Source: Rhizobium sp. AQ_MP (GTDB taxonomy: Bacteria; Pseudomonadota; Alphaproteobacteria; Rhizobiales; Rhizobiaceae). Taken from it: a DNA stretch of 64,000 nt. The stretch covers positions 214,205-278,204 of the forward strand of contig NZ_JACJVI010000008.1 of the NCBI RefSeq assembly GCF_014237835.1, in the 5' to 3' direction. Shown here piece by piece: positions 1 to 9,119 of the stretch. Positions within the stretch are counted from its first letter, which is position 1, and each line of letters opens with the position of its first letter. Both the position numbers and the translations under genes were made by a program. The notes below the pieces were generated by a model. It saw only the letters and a list, made by a program, of their open reading frames with translations, ran no database searches and was not told the origin of the DNA.

Positions 1-62
1 CTGCCAGCATCGGCGACGGCGAGAAAGACCTGGAGCTGGTCGAGGGTGGGATTGGCATCCAT
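1..62 (-). CDS. LysR-family regulator, N-terminal fragment (gene runs off the left edge)
   Basis: An ATG at 62 read leftward gives MDANPTLDQLQVFLAVADAG, the usual opening of a LysR helix-turn-helix (a LDQLxxFxxVAxxGS pattern). Only about 20 codons lie inside the window, so nothing can be said about its ligand domain. It diverges from the azoreductase gene starting at about 190, and LysR regulators often control a divergent oxidoreductase gene. The role as regulator of azoR is inference from that arrangement. Confidence 0.7.
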   Translation of the reverse strand, partial: MDANPTLDQLQVFLAVADAG

Positions 63-191
63 GGCGGTCTGGCATCCATCCAGTTATTCGATAACATCGA
101 TCTAGATTATCACGGTTTTCTCGACGCGTGCTCGGGCATAGATGCATGGCTGGCCTGCTCCCAAGGCTCTCCATCATTTGAGGAAATGCAC

Positions 192-806
192 ATGTCTTCC
201 ATCCTTCTCGTGACCTCCAGCCCGCGCGGCTCGGAATCTCTCTCCAACGCCATCGCAACCGAGCTTGCCGAGAAGTTCGCCGGCCAGACCGGCGGCAAGG
301 TCGTGCATCGCGACCTCGTCGAAAGCCAGCTCGACCATGTCGACGGCGCCTTCACCACCGCGATCCGCAAGCCGGCTGACGCACGCACCGCTGAAGAAAC
401 CGCTTCCGTTGCCATGTCCGACGCACTCGTCGCCGAGCTCATGGCCGCCGACACGATCGTCATCGGTACCGGCCTGATCAACTTCAACATCTACTCGTCG
501 CTGAAGAGCTGGATCGACCACATTGCGCGTGCCGGTCTGACCTTCAGCTACACCGAAAACGGCCCGGTCGGCCTCGCCAAGGGCAAGAAGGCTTATCTGG
601 TGCTCGCTGCCGGCGGCATCTACTCCACAGGCCCCGGCGCGCCGATGAACCATGCCGAGCCCTATCTCAAGACCGTGCTCGGCTTCCTCGGCATCGAGCT
701 CGTCGAGACGGTCTATGTCGAAGGTGTGGCCTATGGTCCGGAAGCTGCCGAAAAGGCGGTTGCCTCGGCCAAGGCCAAGGTCGAGGAACTGGCTCGCGCC
801 GCCTGA
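192..806 (+). CDS. azoR: FMN-dependent NADH-azoreductase
   Basis: Cytosolic flavodoxin-fold quinone/azo reductase of the AzoR (AcpD) family, about 204 aa, the normal family length. The N-terminus ILLVTSSPRGSES is the FMN phosphate-binding loop after the first strand, followed by the typical GLINFNIYSSLKSWIDHIARAG segment (split here only by reading order) and the AAGGIYS loop that contacts the flavin. Two ATGs are possible, at 186 and 192; the AGGA at 181-184 is better spaced for 192. A divergent LysR gene lies upstream. The enzyme probably protects against quinones by two-electron reduction; natural substrate unknown. A strong terminator follows at 838-869. Confidence 0.9.
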   Translation: MSSILLVTSSPRGSESLSNAIATELAEKFAGQTGGKVVHRDLVESQLDHVDGAFTTAIRKPADARTAEETASVAMSDALVAELMAADTIVIGTGLINFNIYSSLKSWIDHIARAGLTFSYTENGPVGLAKGKKAYLVLAAGGIYSTGPGAPMNHAEPYLKTVLGFLGIELVETVYVEGVAYGPEAAEKAVASAKAKVEELARAA

Positions 807-837
807 TCCACCGCCAGAGGCTCAAGCACTTCGACCG

Positions 838-869
838 ACGCCGGCAGTCCCCGCTGCCGGCGTTTTTTT
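838..869 (+). terminator. Rho-independent terminator after azoR
   Basis: A perfect 10-bp stem (838-847 with 854-863), 6-nt loop and a run of seven T at 863-869. It lies 32 nt after the azoR stop. Confidence 0.93.
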
Positions 870-925
870 CGGCCGTAACGCTGTGACGAACAGATCCCGG
901 AACTCGCCGGAGCCGCAAACGGCAT

Positions 926-1246
926 TCAGACGGTGCGCGTCTCTTCGCCGTCACCGAACAAAGCCGGGCCATGCTGATCGATGATCTGCTGCGCCTTTCT
1001 GAAGGTGCAGTCGAGTGCATCGTCGAGCGAGGTGAAGACGTCGGCGCGGATGAACCTGCGCTCGAGCGTCCGGCCATCGACCTGCCGCTCGATGCGACCG
1101 GCCAGCCGGAACTGGCTGCCCTCGCGGATCGGCTCGGCGTGGATCACGCAGTCCTTGTAGGTCTGCGGCTCGGCCATGGGCTTGGCGGCGCCTTGTGAAG
1201 ACGAGCCACCGGTGAAAATCGAAAGAATGCTGGACAGGATCGACAT
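926..1246 (-). CDS. HlyU-domain protein
   Basis: Small protein of 106 aa resembling the HlyU family, found alone in many alphaproteobacteria. Key features are a short N-terminal segment MSILSSILSIFTGG, then YKDCVIHAEPIREGSQFRLAG, the ERRFIRAD motif and the KAQQIIDQHG helix, in the family order. In Vibrio HlyU is a winged-helix regulator of haemolysin genes, but the alphaproteobacterial homologues are uncharacterised and no haemolysin gene lies nearby. ATG start at 1246. It points away from the alpha/beta hydrolase gene, with about 130 bp between them. Confidence 0.8.
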   Translation of the reverse strand: MSILSSILSIFTGGSSSQGAAKPMAEPQTYKDCVIHAEPIREGSQFRLAGRIERQVDGRTLERRFIRADVFTSLDDALDCTFRKAQQIIDQHGPALFGDGEETRTV

Positions 1247-1375
1247 GTCCGTTCCCTAGCACAGGCATCACCAACGAGGAAGAGCACGGGCAACCGCTTT
1301 CCGCGTCACCATGCCGTGATAAGGTCGCGGAAAGACCGGAGAGGATCCGTGCGGGTTCTGCTGGGAGGGACAGGG

Positions 1376-2362
1376 ATGCGGGGCGTCATGGTTGTCTTGA
1401 TTTCGGTGATCGTCATCGCGGCATTGCTTGCTGCCGTATATCTCTGGCCGCCAGAGCTTGCGCTCGAACGGGAAGCCGGCATCGGTGCCAGCACATCGAT
1501 CGAGACGGTCGAGACTTTGATCGCGGCAAATGAAGGCAAGGTCGGTGCGATCCGCGAGGGGCTTGGCAAGCAGATCGTCTGGGCAGATCCCGCCCGCCGT
1601 CAAAAAACGAAGGTTGCCGTGGTCTATGTGCATGGCTTCTCCGCCTCGCCTGCGGAAGTCCGCCCCCTGCCCGATCTCGTGGCAAAGCGCCTCGGCGCCA
1701 ATCTCTTCTTCACCCGCCTTGCCGGCCACGGGCTCATGGATCCCGAAGCCCTCGGCCTCGTGACCCTGGATGACTGGGCCGGGGATATCGCAGAAGCGCT
1801 GGCCATCGGCCGACTGCTCGGCGAAGAGGTCGTCGTCATCTCGACCTCGACCGGAGCCTCTCTCGTCACCTGGGCGCTGGCCCGCCCTGCCCTTGCGGAA
1901 AGCGTCGGAGCTTCCGTCTTCCTGTCGCCCAATTACGGCGTGCAGGCCTCCGGCAGTTTCCTGCTGACCGGTCCTTTCGGTCCGCAGATTGCGAGACTTC
2001 TGCTGGGGGCGCGTCGTGGATTCGAACCGATCAGCCCGCTCAACGCGCATAACTGGACAACCAACTACCCGGTCGAAGCCCTGATCCCGATGGCCCAGTC
2101 CGTGCGGCTTGCCACCCATACGCCGGTCGAGGACATCAGGGTTCCCGCGCTCTTCATCCAGTCGGCCAAGGACAAGGTCGTGCGGCCCGACCGAACGGCT
2201 GCCATCGCCGCTCGTTGGGGCGGTCCGCATGTGCTCATCGATCCCGGCCCGACGGGCGACGCCAACAATCACGTCATCGCTGGCGACACCTACTCACCCG
2301 GTACCACCGAGCCGATCGCGACGGCCATCCTCGATTGGCTGTCCCGGCAAGGAATCAGATGA
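1376..2362 (+). CDS. Alpha/beta hydrolase, membrane-anchored
   Basis: About 328 aa. The ATG at 1376 has GGGAGG at 1363-1368; a longer in-frame start at 1316 lacks a comparable site. A hydrophobic N-terminal segment (residues 4-24) looks like an uncleaved anchor or signal. The fold is shown by the oxyanion strand VVYVHGFSAS, the nucleophile elbow ISTSTGAS (serine in place of the usual GxSxG first glycine), the acid in QSAKDKVVRPD and the histidine in NNHVIAGD. Substrate unknown. Its 3' end overlaps the 3' end of the convergent ilvA gene by 8 bp. Confidence 0.85.
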   Translation: MRGVMVVLISVIVIAALLAAVYLWPPELALEREAGIGASTSIETVETLIAANEGKVGAIREGLGKQIVWADPARRQKTKVAVVYVHGFSASPAEVRPLPDLVAKRLGANLFFTRLAGHGLMDPEALGLVTLDDWAGDIAEALAIGRLLGEEVVVISTSTGASLVTWALARPALAESVGASVFLSPNYGVQASGSFLLTGPFGPQIARLLLGARRGFEPISPLNAHNWTTNYPVEALIPMAQSVRLATHTPVEDIRVPALFIQSAKDKVVRPDRTAAIAARWGGPHVLIDPGPTGDANNHVIAGDTYSPGTTEPIATAILDWLSRQGIR

Positions 2363-3605
2363 TCAGATTGGCGAGGATCTCATTCTCCGTGATGTCCTCG
2401 AAACCAAGCCCCGCCTGATCGAAGCGGTCGAAGAGTTCGGCAAAATTCTCGCGTTTGCCGGTCTCGATACCGATCAGGATGGAGCCGAAATTGCGGGCCG
2501 ATTTCTTCAGATATTCGAAGCGGGCGATATCGTCTTCCGGGCCCAGCAGATTGAGGAAATCGCGCAGGGCGCCGGGACGCTGCGGCAGGCGCAGGATGAA
2601 GTATTTCTTCAGTCCCGCATGGCGCATCGCGCGTTCCTTGACGTCCGGCAGACGTTCGAAATCGAAATTGCCGCCGGAGACGACGGCAACGATCGTGCGA
2701 CCGCTCAAGGCGACACGCGGCAAAAGGTCGAGGGCGGCCAGCGCCAGCGCGCCCGCCGGTTCCAGCACAACACCCTCGACATTCAGCATGTCGGTCATGG
2801 TCACGCAGATCGCGTTCTCCGGCACGATCAGCACCTGGTCGGAGCGGAAGTGCTTCAGAGCCTCGAAATTGTGGTCGCCGATCCGTGCAACGGCGGCACC
2901 GTCGACAAAGTTGTCGACCTTCGGCAGGGTCACGACCTTGCCGGCCTCGAGGCTCTTCTTCAGGCTCGGGGCGCCCTGGGGTTCGCAGAAGATCATCGCT
3001 TCGGGCGAGACCCGTCCCGCCATGTATCCGGTCATGCCTGAGGAAAGCCCGCCGCCGCCCACCGGCATCACCACGAGATCCGGCGTCACGCCGTCCGGCA
3101 GCTGCTGCAGCACTTCGGCCGCAACCGTCGCCTGGCCTTCGATGATATCGGGGTGATCGAAGGGCGGCACCATATAGCCGCCGATCGCCTCGACATGCTC
3201 GCGGGCGGCCTGATAGCACTGATCGAAGATATCGCCGATCAGGCGGATGGTGATGTATTCGCCGCCGAAGATGCGGGTCTTGTCGATCTTCTGCTGCGGC
3301 GTCGTCACCGGCATGAAGACAACGCCCTGCACACCGAAGTGGCGGCAGACATAGGCAAAACCCTGGGCGTGGTTGCCGGCCGAGGCGCAGACAAAGGTGG
3401 TGCCGGAGGGGCTGTCGGCGACGATCTTGCGAAAGAAGTTGAAGGCGCCGCGGATCTTGTAGGAGCGAACCGGCGTCAGATCCTCGCGCTTCAGGTAGAC
3501 ATTGGCACCGTAACGGGCGCTCAGATGTTCATTCAGCTGCAGCGGCGTTTCGGGAAACAGGCCGCGCATCGCTTCCAGCGCGTCATCGACTTGACTGGGG
3601 GTCAC
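2355..3605 (-). CDS. ilvA: Threonine ammonia-lyase (threonine deaminase)
   Basis: PLP enzyme converting threonine to 2-oxobutanoate, the first committed step of isoleucine synthesis. 416 aa, the shorter IlvA form. The PLP lysine is in RSYKIRGAFNF, the CASAGNHAQG and PVGGGGLSSG loops bind substrate and cofactor phosphate, and residues ~335-416 form one ACT-like regulatory domain (LRLPQRPGALRDFL) rather than the two of E. coli IlvA, so isoleucine feedback is likely but may differ. ilvD, acting later in the same pathway, is at 39.7 kb and not linked. It converges with and overlaps the hydrolase gene by 8 bp. Confidence 0.93.
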   Translation of the reverse strand: MTPSQVDDALEAMRGLFPETPLQLNEHLSARYGANVYLKREDLTPVRSYKIRGAFNFFRKIVADSPSGTTFVCASAGNHAQGFAYVCRHFGVQGVVFMPVTTPQQKIDKTRIFGGEYITIRLIGDIFDQCYQAAREHVEAIGGYMVPPFDHPDIIEGQATVAAEVLQQLPDGVTPDLVVMPVGGGGLSSGMTGYMAGRVSPEAMIFCEPQGAPSLKKSLEAGKVVTLPKVDNFVDGAAVARIGDHNFEALKHFRSDQVLIVPENAICVTMTDMLNVEGVVLEPAGALALAALDLLPRVALSGRTIVAVVSGGNFDFERLPDVKERAMRHAGLKKYFILRLPQRPGALRDFLNLLGPEDDIARFEYLKKSARNFGSILIGIETGKRENFAELFDRFDQAGLGFEDITENEILANLII

Positions 3606-3701
3606 GTCACCCTCCGTTGAATTTTGAACCGAGCCCCGCTATGGCATAGAGACCGGGCGGAGACAAAGCCTCTTTCAGCTGCAAAAGACGGAAGAAATTC
3701 C

Positions 3702-5156
3702 TTGAATACCAATCTGCTCCGCGCCGTCGTCTACATCGCAGCCCTCTGCGGCCTTTATCTTTCCACAGCCATGCTCATTCCGGCGATGGTCAGCCTCTAT
3801 TATGGCGATGCTGCCTGGTCGGTCTTCACGGTCTCTGCCGCCATGGTCGGGGGCCTGTCTCTGACGGCAGCAATGGCCACACGCGGGCCGCCGCCAGCCT
3901 TCACCAAGCGCATGGGCTTCCTGCTCGTCAACGTGCTCTGGGCGGTGTTTTCGCTGGTCGGCGCTATCCCGCTCTACTTCTCCGATCTCGACCTGACCTT
4001 CGCCCAATCCCTGTTCGAGGCAATTTCGGGCATCACCACCACCGGATCCACCGTCATCTCCAACCTGCATCAGGTCTCGCCCGGCATCCTGATGTGGCGT
4101 GCCCTGCTGGCCTGGCTCGGCGGCATCGGGATCGTGGCGCTCGGGCTCTTCGTCCTGCCCTTCCTGCGCGTGGGCGGCGTCTCCTTCTTCAAGATGGAAT
4201 CCTCCGACATCGGCGACAAGCCGTTCGCGCGCATCGCCACCTTCACGCGTGCCTTCATGGCGGTCTATGTCGGGATAACGCTGGCCTGCATCATCGCTTA
4301 TGACGTGACAGCCATGGGCCATTTCGATGCCATCGTGCATGCCTTCACAACGGTGGCGACCGCCGGTTTCGGCAATTACGACAATTCGTTTGCCGCCTTT
4401 GACAGCCATGCGCTGCTCTGGGTCTCGACCTTCTTCATGACGCTCTGCAGCCTGCCCTTCTCGATCCTGATCGTGCTGATGGTGCGAGGCCGTCTCGATG
4501 CGCTCCGTGACCCGCAGATCTTCGTGTTTCTTGCCTATCTCGGCGCCTTCGCGATCGCCGGGGGGCTCTACAACCACCTGCGCAACGGCGTTGCCCTGCC
4601 GGAGGCGCTCACCCATTCCTTCTTCAACTTCGCTTCGATCCTGTCGACGACGGGCTACGCGAGCGAAGACTATACGCTCTGGGGACCGTTTGGCGTTGCG
4701 GCCGCCTTCTTCGCCACCTTCATGGGCGGCTGCTCCGGTTCGACCGCCGGGGGCATCAAGGCCTATCGCTTCGTGATTCTGTTCAACATCATCGTCACCG
4801 GTCTGAAGAAGCTCATCTATCCCAATGCGGTCTATTCCGTGCGCTACGGTAACCAGATCGTCGATGCGGATACCCAGCGCGCCGTTTTCCTCTTCGTCAG
4901 TGCCTATATCTTCATCTGGGCCATCGGCTCGATGGCCATGGCGCTTGCCGGCTACGACTTCGCCACCGCCACCTCATCCGTCATCACGGCGCTGTCGAAT
5001 GTCGGCCCGGGCATCGGACCGCTGATCGGCCCGGTCGGCAATTTCGCCATGATGCACGATCCCGAGCTCTACATCCTGTCGCTTGCCATGTTGCTTGGCC
5101 GTCTGGAAGTGCTGACCGTGCTCGTGCTCCTGGTGCCGATGTTCTGGCGTTCGTAA
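3702..5156 (+). CDS. trkH: TrkH-family potassium uptake channel subunit
   Basis: Inner-membrane K+ translocating subunit of the Trk/Ktr system, 484 aa from this start. Four pore loops are visible: SGITTTGSTV, TTVATAGFGNY, SILSTTGYASED and SNVGPGIG, each followed by a transmembrane helix, matching the four-fold 2TM-P design. No ATG is available; a TTG at 3702 with GGAAGAA upstream gives the expected LNTNLLRAVVYIAALCGLYL start, while the more upstream TTG at 3624 adds 26 charged residues of doubtful value. The cytosolic NAD-binding partner TrkA is not in the window. Confidence 0.9.
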   Translation: MNTNLLRAVVYIAALCGLYLSTAMLIPAMVSLYYGDAAWSVFTVSAAMVGGLSLTAAMATRGPPPAFTKRMGFLLVNVLWAVFSLVGAIPLYFSDLDLTFAQSLFEAISGITTTGSTVISNLHQVSPGILMWRALLAWLGGIGIVALGLFVLPFLRVGGVSFFKMESSDIGDKPFARIATFTRAFMAVYVGITLACIIAYDVTAMGHFDAIVHAFTTVATAGFGNYDNSFAAFDSHALLWVSTFFMTLCSLPFSILIVLMVRGRLDALRDPQIFVFLAYLGAFAIAGGLYNHLRNGVALPEALTHSFFNFASILSTTGYASEDYTLWGPFGVAAAFFATFMGGCSGSTAGGIKAYRFVILFNIIVTGLKKLIYPNAVYSVRYGNQIVDADTQRAVFLFVSAYIFIWAIGSMAMALAGYDFATATSSVITALSNVGPGIGPLIGPVGNFAMMHDPELYILSLAMLLGRLEVLTVLVLLVPMFWRS

Positions 5157-5253
5157 GCTTCAGCGCTTCGTGAAGGGCAGGCGCCGCTGCCGGCGCTTGA
5201 CGGCCTGTGCCGGTTTTCCCCACACTTGATGCATCGAATCGCAGGAGAACCCC

Positions 5254-5853
5254 GTGTCCCAGACATCTGCTGCCCCTGCCCGCCGCCTTGCTCTGGCCCT
5301 TGTCGGAACATTGCTGACCACGGCACCGGCTGCGGCCGGGCCGCTCTTGGACACGGCTGTCGAGGCCGAGCGGCTGGCGGCTGCCAATGACGCGCGCGGT
5401 GCCTTCGAGGCGATCCGCTCGGGGCTTGCCGCCTTTTCCCAGAGCCTGCCGCTGACGGTTCCGCGCGCACTTTTCGTCACCGAGGTGCCCAAGGCCTATC
5501 GCTCCTACGAGCCGAAGGCCGAGCCGGTCTTCCTGACCGGCGAGAAACTCATCACCTATGTCGAGGTGACCGGCCTCAAGTGGCAGGCGGCCGACGGCAA
5601 TCAGCGGCAATCGCATTTCACGGTCGATCTGGAACTCACCGACGACGAGGGCAAGACGCTTGCCCTGCAGAAGGAATTCGGCAACTTCACCTTCACCAGC
5701 CATTCGGATGCGGTCGAGGTCTACACCCATCTGACGCTGGATGTCGCCGGCGCCAAGCCCGGCGGCTACGTGTTGCGCTACACGATCAACGACGTGATCG
5801 CCGAGCGCTCGACGCCCTTCGAACTGCCGTTCACGCTGAAGGAGAAGGGTTGA
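5254..5853 (+). CDS. Exported protein of unknown function
   Basis: 199 aa from a GTG start with AGGAG about 8 nt upstream. Residues 1-28 form a Sec signal peptide (RRLALALVGTLLTTAPAAAG, cleavage near AAA-G). The mature part is soluble and ends in a beta-rich region with LTDDEGKTLALQKEFGNF and TLDVAGAKPGGYVLRYTIND, which reads like an immunoglobulin-like or other beta-sandwich domain. I do not recognise the family by name. It follows trkH by about 100 bp in the same direction, but a functional link is not shown. Confidence 0.75.
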   Translation: MSQTSAAPARRLALALVGTLLTTAPAAAGPLLDTAVEAERLAAANDARGAFEAIRSGLAAFSQSLPLTVPRALFVTEVPKAYRSYEPKAEPVFLTGEKLITYVEVTGLKWQAADGNQRQSHFTVDLELTDDEGKTLALQKEFGNFTFTSHSDAVEVYTHLTLDVAGAKPGGYVLRYTINDVIAERSTPFELPFTLKEKG

Positions 5854-5877
5854 GAGGTCGGGGACCGATCGCCAGAT

Positions 5878-5963
5878 TGGTGCGGACGGCGGGGATCGAA
5901 CCCGCATGACCTAAGGCCGAGAGATTTTAAGTCTCTTGCGTCTACCAGTTTCGCCACGTCCGC
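5878..5963 (-). tRNA. tRNA-Leu (anticodon UAA), CCA encoded
   Basis: Read on the minus strand the 5' acceptor GCGGACG (5963-5957) pairs with CGTCCGC before a discriminator A at 5881 and an encoded CCA (5880-5878). The anticodon loop ACTTAAAAT carries UAA; a long variable arm (TCTCGGCCTTAGGTC) marks class II tRNA-Leu, and GGGTTCGATCCCC is the T arm. Total 86 nt with CCA. Confidence 0.95.
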
Positions 5964-6046
5964 ATGCGGGCCTTGTTTCGATCAGTTCGGCGGACGCGTC
6001 AAGGGTGGTGGGCGCTTCGAGCGCCCTGCCCCGTGTCATCGATCAC

Positions 6047-6319
6047 TCAGCTGGCAAGCGCATCCAGGAATTCCACCCCGATCTCGCGGGGGCTTCGCCA
6101 CTTGACGGCGCAGTCATGGATCGTGCCGTCCTCCAGGCGAAGGCGGAACTGAGGGGGAATGTCGGCGGTTGATTCGAAGGTGACCCTGGCACCGATGGGC
6201 GACAGGTTTCGAACCGTGCAGTCGAAGGTCGAGTGGCCGCCGGGGAGGATGGCGCGACCGGCCTTGAGGGCCCGAAGGCGAGGTTGGCGACGGCGTTCTG
6301 TCTGGGTCATGGCAAGCAT
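6047..6319 (-). CDS. PilZ-domain protein
   Basis: A 90-aa single-domain protein. It has the two c-di-GMP contact motifs of PilZ: the basic RRRQPR near residues 9-14 and NLSPIGAR (N/DxSxxG) near residues 38-45. It probably acts as a free-standing cyclic di-GMP effector; a diguanylate cyclase is encoded in this window at 28.4-29.9 kb but is not adjacent. ATG at 6319, with a second in-frame ATG at 6310 also possible. Confidence 0.88.
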   Translation of the reverse strand: MLAMTQTERRRQPRLRALKAGRAILPGGHSTFDCTVRNLSPIGARVTFESTADIPPQFRLRLEDGTIHDCAVKWRSPREIGVEFLDALAS

Positions 6320-6420
6320 CCGGTTCTACCGTATGCCAGGATCATGCATGAGAAGGCCAAAAAGAGCCTTGCAGAGACAAGTCAAATTTGACGAATCTGG
6401 TCCTCGGGGGAGGAACGCAC

Positions 6421-6449
6421 AAAAAAGCGGAGCCGAAGCCCCGCTTTTT
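6421..6449 (-). terminator. Rho-independent terminator after wrbA
   Basis: On the minus strand GCGGGGC, a TTCG loop and GCTCCGC form a 7-bp stem (one G-U pair) followed by six T. It begins 22 nt after the wrbA stop. Confidence 0.88.
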
Positions 6450-6470
6450 CGTTACATCCCGTCGACTTGA

Positions 6471-7067
6471 TCAGGCGAGCTTGGCAGCCAGCTTTGCCAC
6501 ATGGGCGCCCTGGAACTTGGCAGCTTCGAGTTCGATCTCCGAAGGCTGGCGCGAGCCGTCGCCGTCGGTGATCGTCGATGCGCCGTAGGGCGAGCCGCCC
6601 TTGACCTGCTCGACACCCATCTGGCCCTGGAAGGCATAGGGCAGGCCGGCATAGACCATGCCGTGATGCAGGAAGGTGGGGATGAAGCCCATCATGGTGG
6701 TTTCCTGACCGCCGTGCTGGGTCGCGGTCGAGGTGAACATCGAGCCGAGCTTGCCGGTCAGCTTGCCCTGCGCCCAGAGGCCGCCGGTCTGGTCCCAGAA
6801 ATTGCGCATCTGCGAGGCGACCGTGCCGTAGCGGGTGCCGGCGCCGACGATGATGGCGTCATACTGGTCGAGTTCGTTCGGGTCGGCGATCGGGGCTGCC
6901 TGGTCCATCTTATAGTAGGAAGCCTTTGCGACCTCTTCCGGAACCAGTTCCGGAACGCGCTTGACGGTCACGTCGGCGCCGGCCGACTTTGCGCCTTCGG
7001 CAACCGCATAAGCCATAGTTTCGATGTGACCATATGCCGAGTAATAGAGAACCAGTACCTTCGCCAT
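6471..7067 (-). CDS. wrbA: NAD(P)H:quinone oxidoreductase WrbA
   Basis: Cytosolic flavodoxin-like FMN protein that reduces quinones by two electrons, 198 aa, normal WrbA length. Diagnostic stretches are [14 protein letters not shown] (FMN phosphate loop), the [23 protein letters not shown] segment read in parts, [10 protein letters not shown], and the C-terminal [18 protein letters not shown] motif. It is monocistronic, with its own terminator, and probably serves oxidative stress protection alongside the azoreductase at the left edge. Confidence 0.95.
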   Translation of the reverse strand: MAKVLVLYYSAYGHIETMAYAVAEGAKSAGADVTVKRVPELVPEEVAKASYYKMDQAAPIADPNELDQYDAIIVGAGTRYGTVASQMRNFWDQTGGLWAQGKLTGKLGSMFTSTATQHGGQETTMMGFIPTFLHHGMVYAGLPYAFQGQMGVEQVKGGSPYGASTITDGDGSRQPSEIELEAAKFQGAHVAKLAAKLA

Positions 7068-7258
7068 GTCGTATCTCCCTTAGAACATGCGGCCCCGCCG
7101 CGCTGTGGATGTCCGACATGTAGCGCATTGCGGCGATCCGACCAGTCACGCGCATGGGAACGCAGTGTTCAATCAATGAGCGCCTTTACTTCTCTTCCCG
7201 GACACAAAACGGTAACGTCTTTCCTCTCCGCCTGCCTCATCCCCATAGGACAACATCC

Positions 7259-8044
7259 ATGACTTCGACGATCAAGACCGCCGCCATGCTCGCCATCGGC
7301 GACGAACTCCTGTCCGGCCGCACCAAGGACAAGAATATCGGCCACCTCGCCGACCTGCTGACGGTTGCCGGCATCGATCTGAAGGAGGTCCGCATCGTCG
7401 CCGACGAGGAGGAGGCGATCGTCGAGGCGCTGAATGCGCTCAGGTCGAAATACACCTATGTCTTCACGTCGGGCGGCATCGGTCCGACCCATGACGACAT
7501 CACCGCAGACTCCGTCTCGAAGGCCTTCGGCGTGCCTTGCCTGCATGATCCGGACGCCATGAAGCTGCTCGGCGACATGTATGCCGGACGGGGGCTGGAG
7601 TTCACCGAGGCCCGCCAGCGCATGGCGCGCATGCCTGAAGGCAGCCGCCACATCCCGAACCCGGTGTCGACCGCCCCCGGCTTCATCATCGGCAATGTGC
7701 ATGTCATGGCCGGCGTTCCGCAGGTCTTCCAGGCGATGATGGCGCATGTCATCGAAACCCTGCCGGCCGGCCAGCGGGTTCTCTCCCGCTCCATCGCCTG
7801 CCCCTTCGGCGAGGGCGATATCGGCACGGCACTCGGGGCGATCCAGAAGGCGCATCCCGAAACCTCGATCGGCTCCTACCCGCATTTCGACGGCCGACGC
7901 TTCTCGACGGAGCTCATCGTCCGGGCGCGCGATCAGGCGATCGTCGATGCGGCCGCGGCGGAAGTGGAGGCGATGATCGAAGCGATCCGGAACGAGAAGG
8001 ATGCGGCCGCCAAACGCGATCTCGGCACCGGCGAGGTGGCCTGA
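7259..8044 (+). CDS. Molybdopterin-binding (CinA N-domain/MoaB-like) protein
   Basis: 261 aa from the ATG at 7259, preceded by AGGA. The MoCF-biosynthesis fold is shown by AAMLAIGDELLSGRTKDKN, FTSGGIGPTHDDITADSVSKAF and PGFIIGNVHVMAGVP. This is the N-terminal domain of CinA-type proteins; the C-terminal nicotinamide-nucleotide amidase domain of full CinA is absent, as in many rhizobial single-domain homologues. The physiological role (molybdopterin binding or pyrophosphatase-like) is not established for this form. An in-frame upstream extension to 7154 has no start signal. Confidence 0.87.
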   Translation: MTSTIKTAAMLAIGDELLSGRTKDKNIGHLADLLTVAGIDLKEVRIVADEEEAIVEALNALRSKYTYVFTSGGIGPTHDDITADSVSKAFGVPCLHDPDAMKLLGDMYAGRGLEFTEARQRMARMPEGSRHIPNPVSTAPGFIIGNVHVMAGVPQVFQAMMAHVIETLPAGQRVLSRSIACPFGEGDIGTALGAIQKAHPETSIGSYPHFDGRRFSTELIVRARDQAIVDAAAAEVEAMIEAIRNEKDAAAKRDLGTGEVA

Positions 8045-8142
8045 TGCCCTTGCCACTTGACTGAGGTCAAGGCGGAACCGCTCTGCGGAACGCATAGTTA
8101 TCCCATGCGGACACTGGATAAGGGCCGCAAGAGGAGACGACC

Positions 8143-8985
8143 ATGGGTTACCGCACACTTCTTGCCATATTGGACACACCGAAAACCACGCAACAGGTGA
8201 CGGATTTTGCCGTCGCCATTGCCAACCAGTTTCAATCCCACGTGATCGGCGCCCATGCGGAGGCCGTTGCCATGGTACCGCTCGTTGCTCCGATGGAGAT
8301 CCCGGATCCCGCCACGGTCCAGGCGCTGCAGGACATGGCACATCAGGAAACCGAAGGCGTGGAAAAGATCTTCCGCGACATCGGCGGCCGCGAAGGCCTG
8401 TCGCATGAGTGGCGCAGCTTCATCACCTCTTCGGGCTTCAATTCCGCGGCACTGGTTGACAGCGCGCGCAGCGCGGATCTCGTGATCGCCGCACAGGGCG
8501 AAAGCGGCCTTCTGTCGGACAGCCGCTCGGAGCTGGAGAGCTTCCTGTTCGAGAGCGGGCGGCCGGTGCTGCTGATCCCGCATATCCTCAAGCAACCGAA
8601 ACCGATCCGCCGGGTGCTGGTCGCCTGGAACGGATCGCGCGAGGCGGCGCGTGCCACCTTCGATGCCCTGCCCTTCCTGAAGGCGGCCGAAACCGTCGAG
8701 ATCTTCACGGTCGACGCGCCCGACACTTCGAGCCAGAGCGGGTCCATGGCCGGGGCAGAGATCGCCGCCACGCTGGCCCGTCACGGGATCAAGGTCACGC
8801 TGACGGCCTCTGAAAAGAGCGGCCTTGATCCGGCAATGGCGATTGAGAACCGCCTTTCGGACAGTTCGATTGACCTTCTCGTCATGGGGGCCTATGGCAA
8901 CAAGCGCTGGTGGGAAATCCTGTTCGGCGGCGTCACCCGCACGCTGCTTGATTCGATGACGGCGCTGACGCTGCTGTCGCGATGA
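8143..8985 (+). CDS. Universal stress protein (tandem Usp domains)
   Basis: 280 aa, two Usp-type halves. The N-terminal half (1-~150) is degenerate. The C-terminal half (~155-280) opens with RRVLVAWNGSREAARA and ends with the nucleotide-binding pattern MGAYGNKRWWEILFGGVTRTLL (written in two parts in the family consensus G-2x-G-9x-G-S/T), so ATP binding is plausible. The ATG at 8143 follows GAGGAG. A GGAAC at 8074-8078 with AGTT 17 nt later is a weak match to the EcfG stress promoter. A 9-bp perfect hairpin (9018-9038) lies 33 nt after the stop but lacks a T run. Confidence 0.9.
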   Translation: MGYRTLLAILDTPKTTQQVTDFAVAIANQFQSHVIGAHAEAVAMVPLVAPMEIPDPATVQALQDMAHQETEGVEKIFRDIGGREGLSHEWRSFITSSGFNSAALVDSARSADLVIAAQGESGLLSDSRSELESFLFESGRPVLLIPHILKQPKPIRRVLVAWNGSREAARATFDALPFLKAAETVEIFTVDAPDTSSQSGSMAGAEIAATLARHGIKVTLTASEKSGLDPAMAIENRLSDSSIDLLVMGAYGNKRWWEILFGGVTRTLLDSMTALTLLSR

Positions 8986-9017
8986 CGCGAGGCGATTAAC
9001 CGCCGCAACAACATCAC

Positions 9018-9038
9018 GCCGGCGATTGCATCGCCGGC
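9018..9038 (+). repeat. Hairpin after the universal stress gene
   Basis: Perfect 9-bp inverted repeat GCCGGCGAT/ATCGCCGGC with a 3-nt loop. There is no T run after it, so it could stabilise the mRNA 3' end or be a weak terminator. Confidence 0.5.
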
Positions 9039-9119
9039 AGCCGGGCCGTGCAGACGGTTCGGATCTCTGCCAACATCAACCTCTATCTTCAAAATCCGTA
9101 TCCCGTCGGTCTCGTGCCC

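Noticed and set aside
8074..8099. EcfG promoter for the universal stress gene
   Set aside because: GGAAC is followed at 17 bp by AGTT, not CGTT, and another GGAAC overlaps it; too weak to list as a feature.
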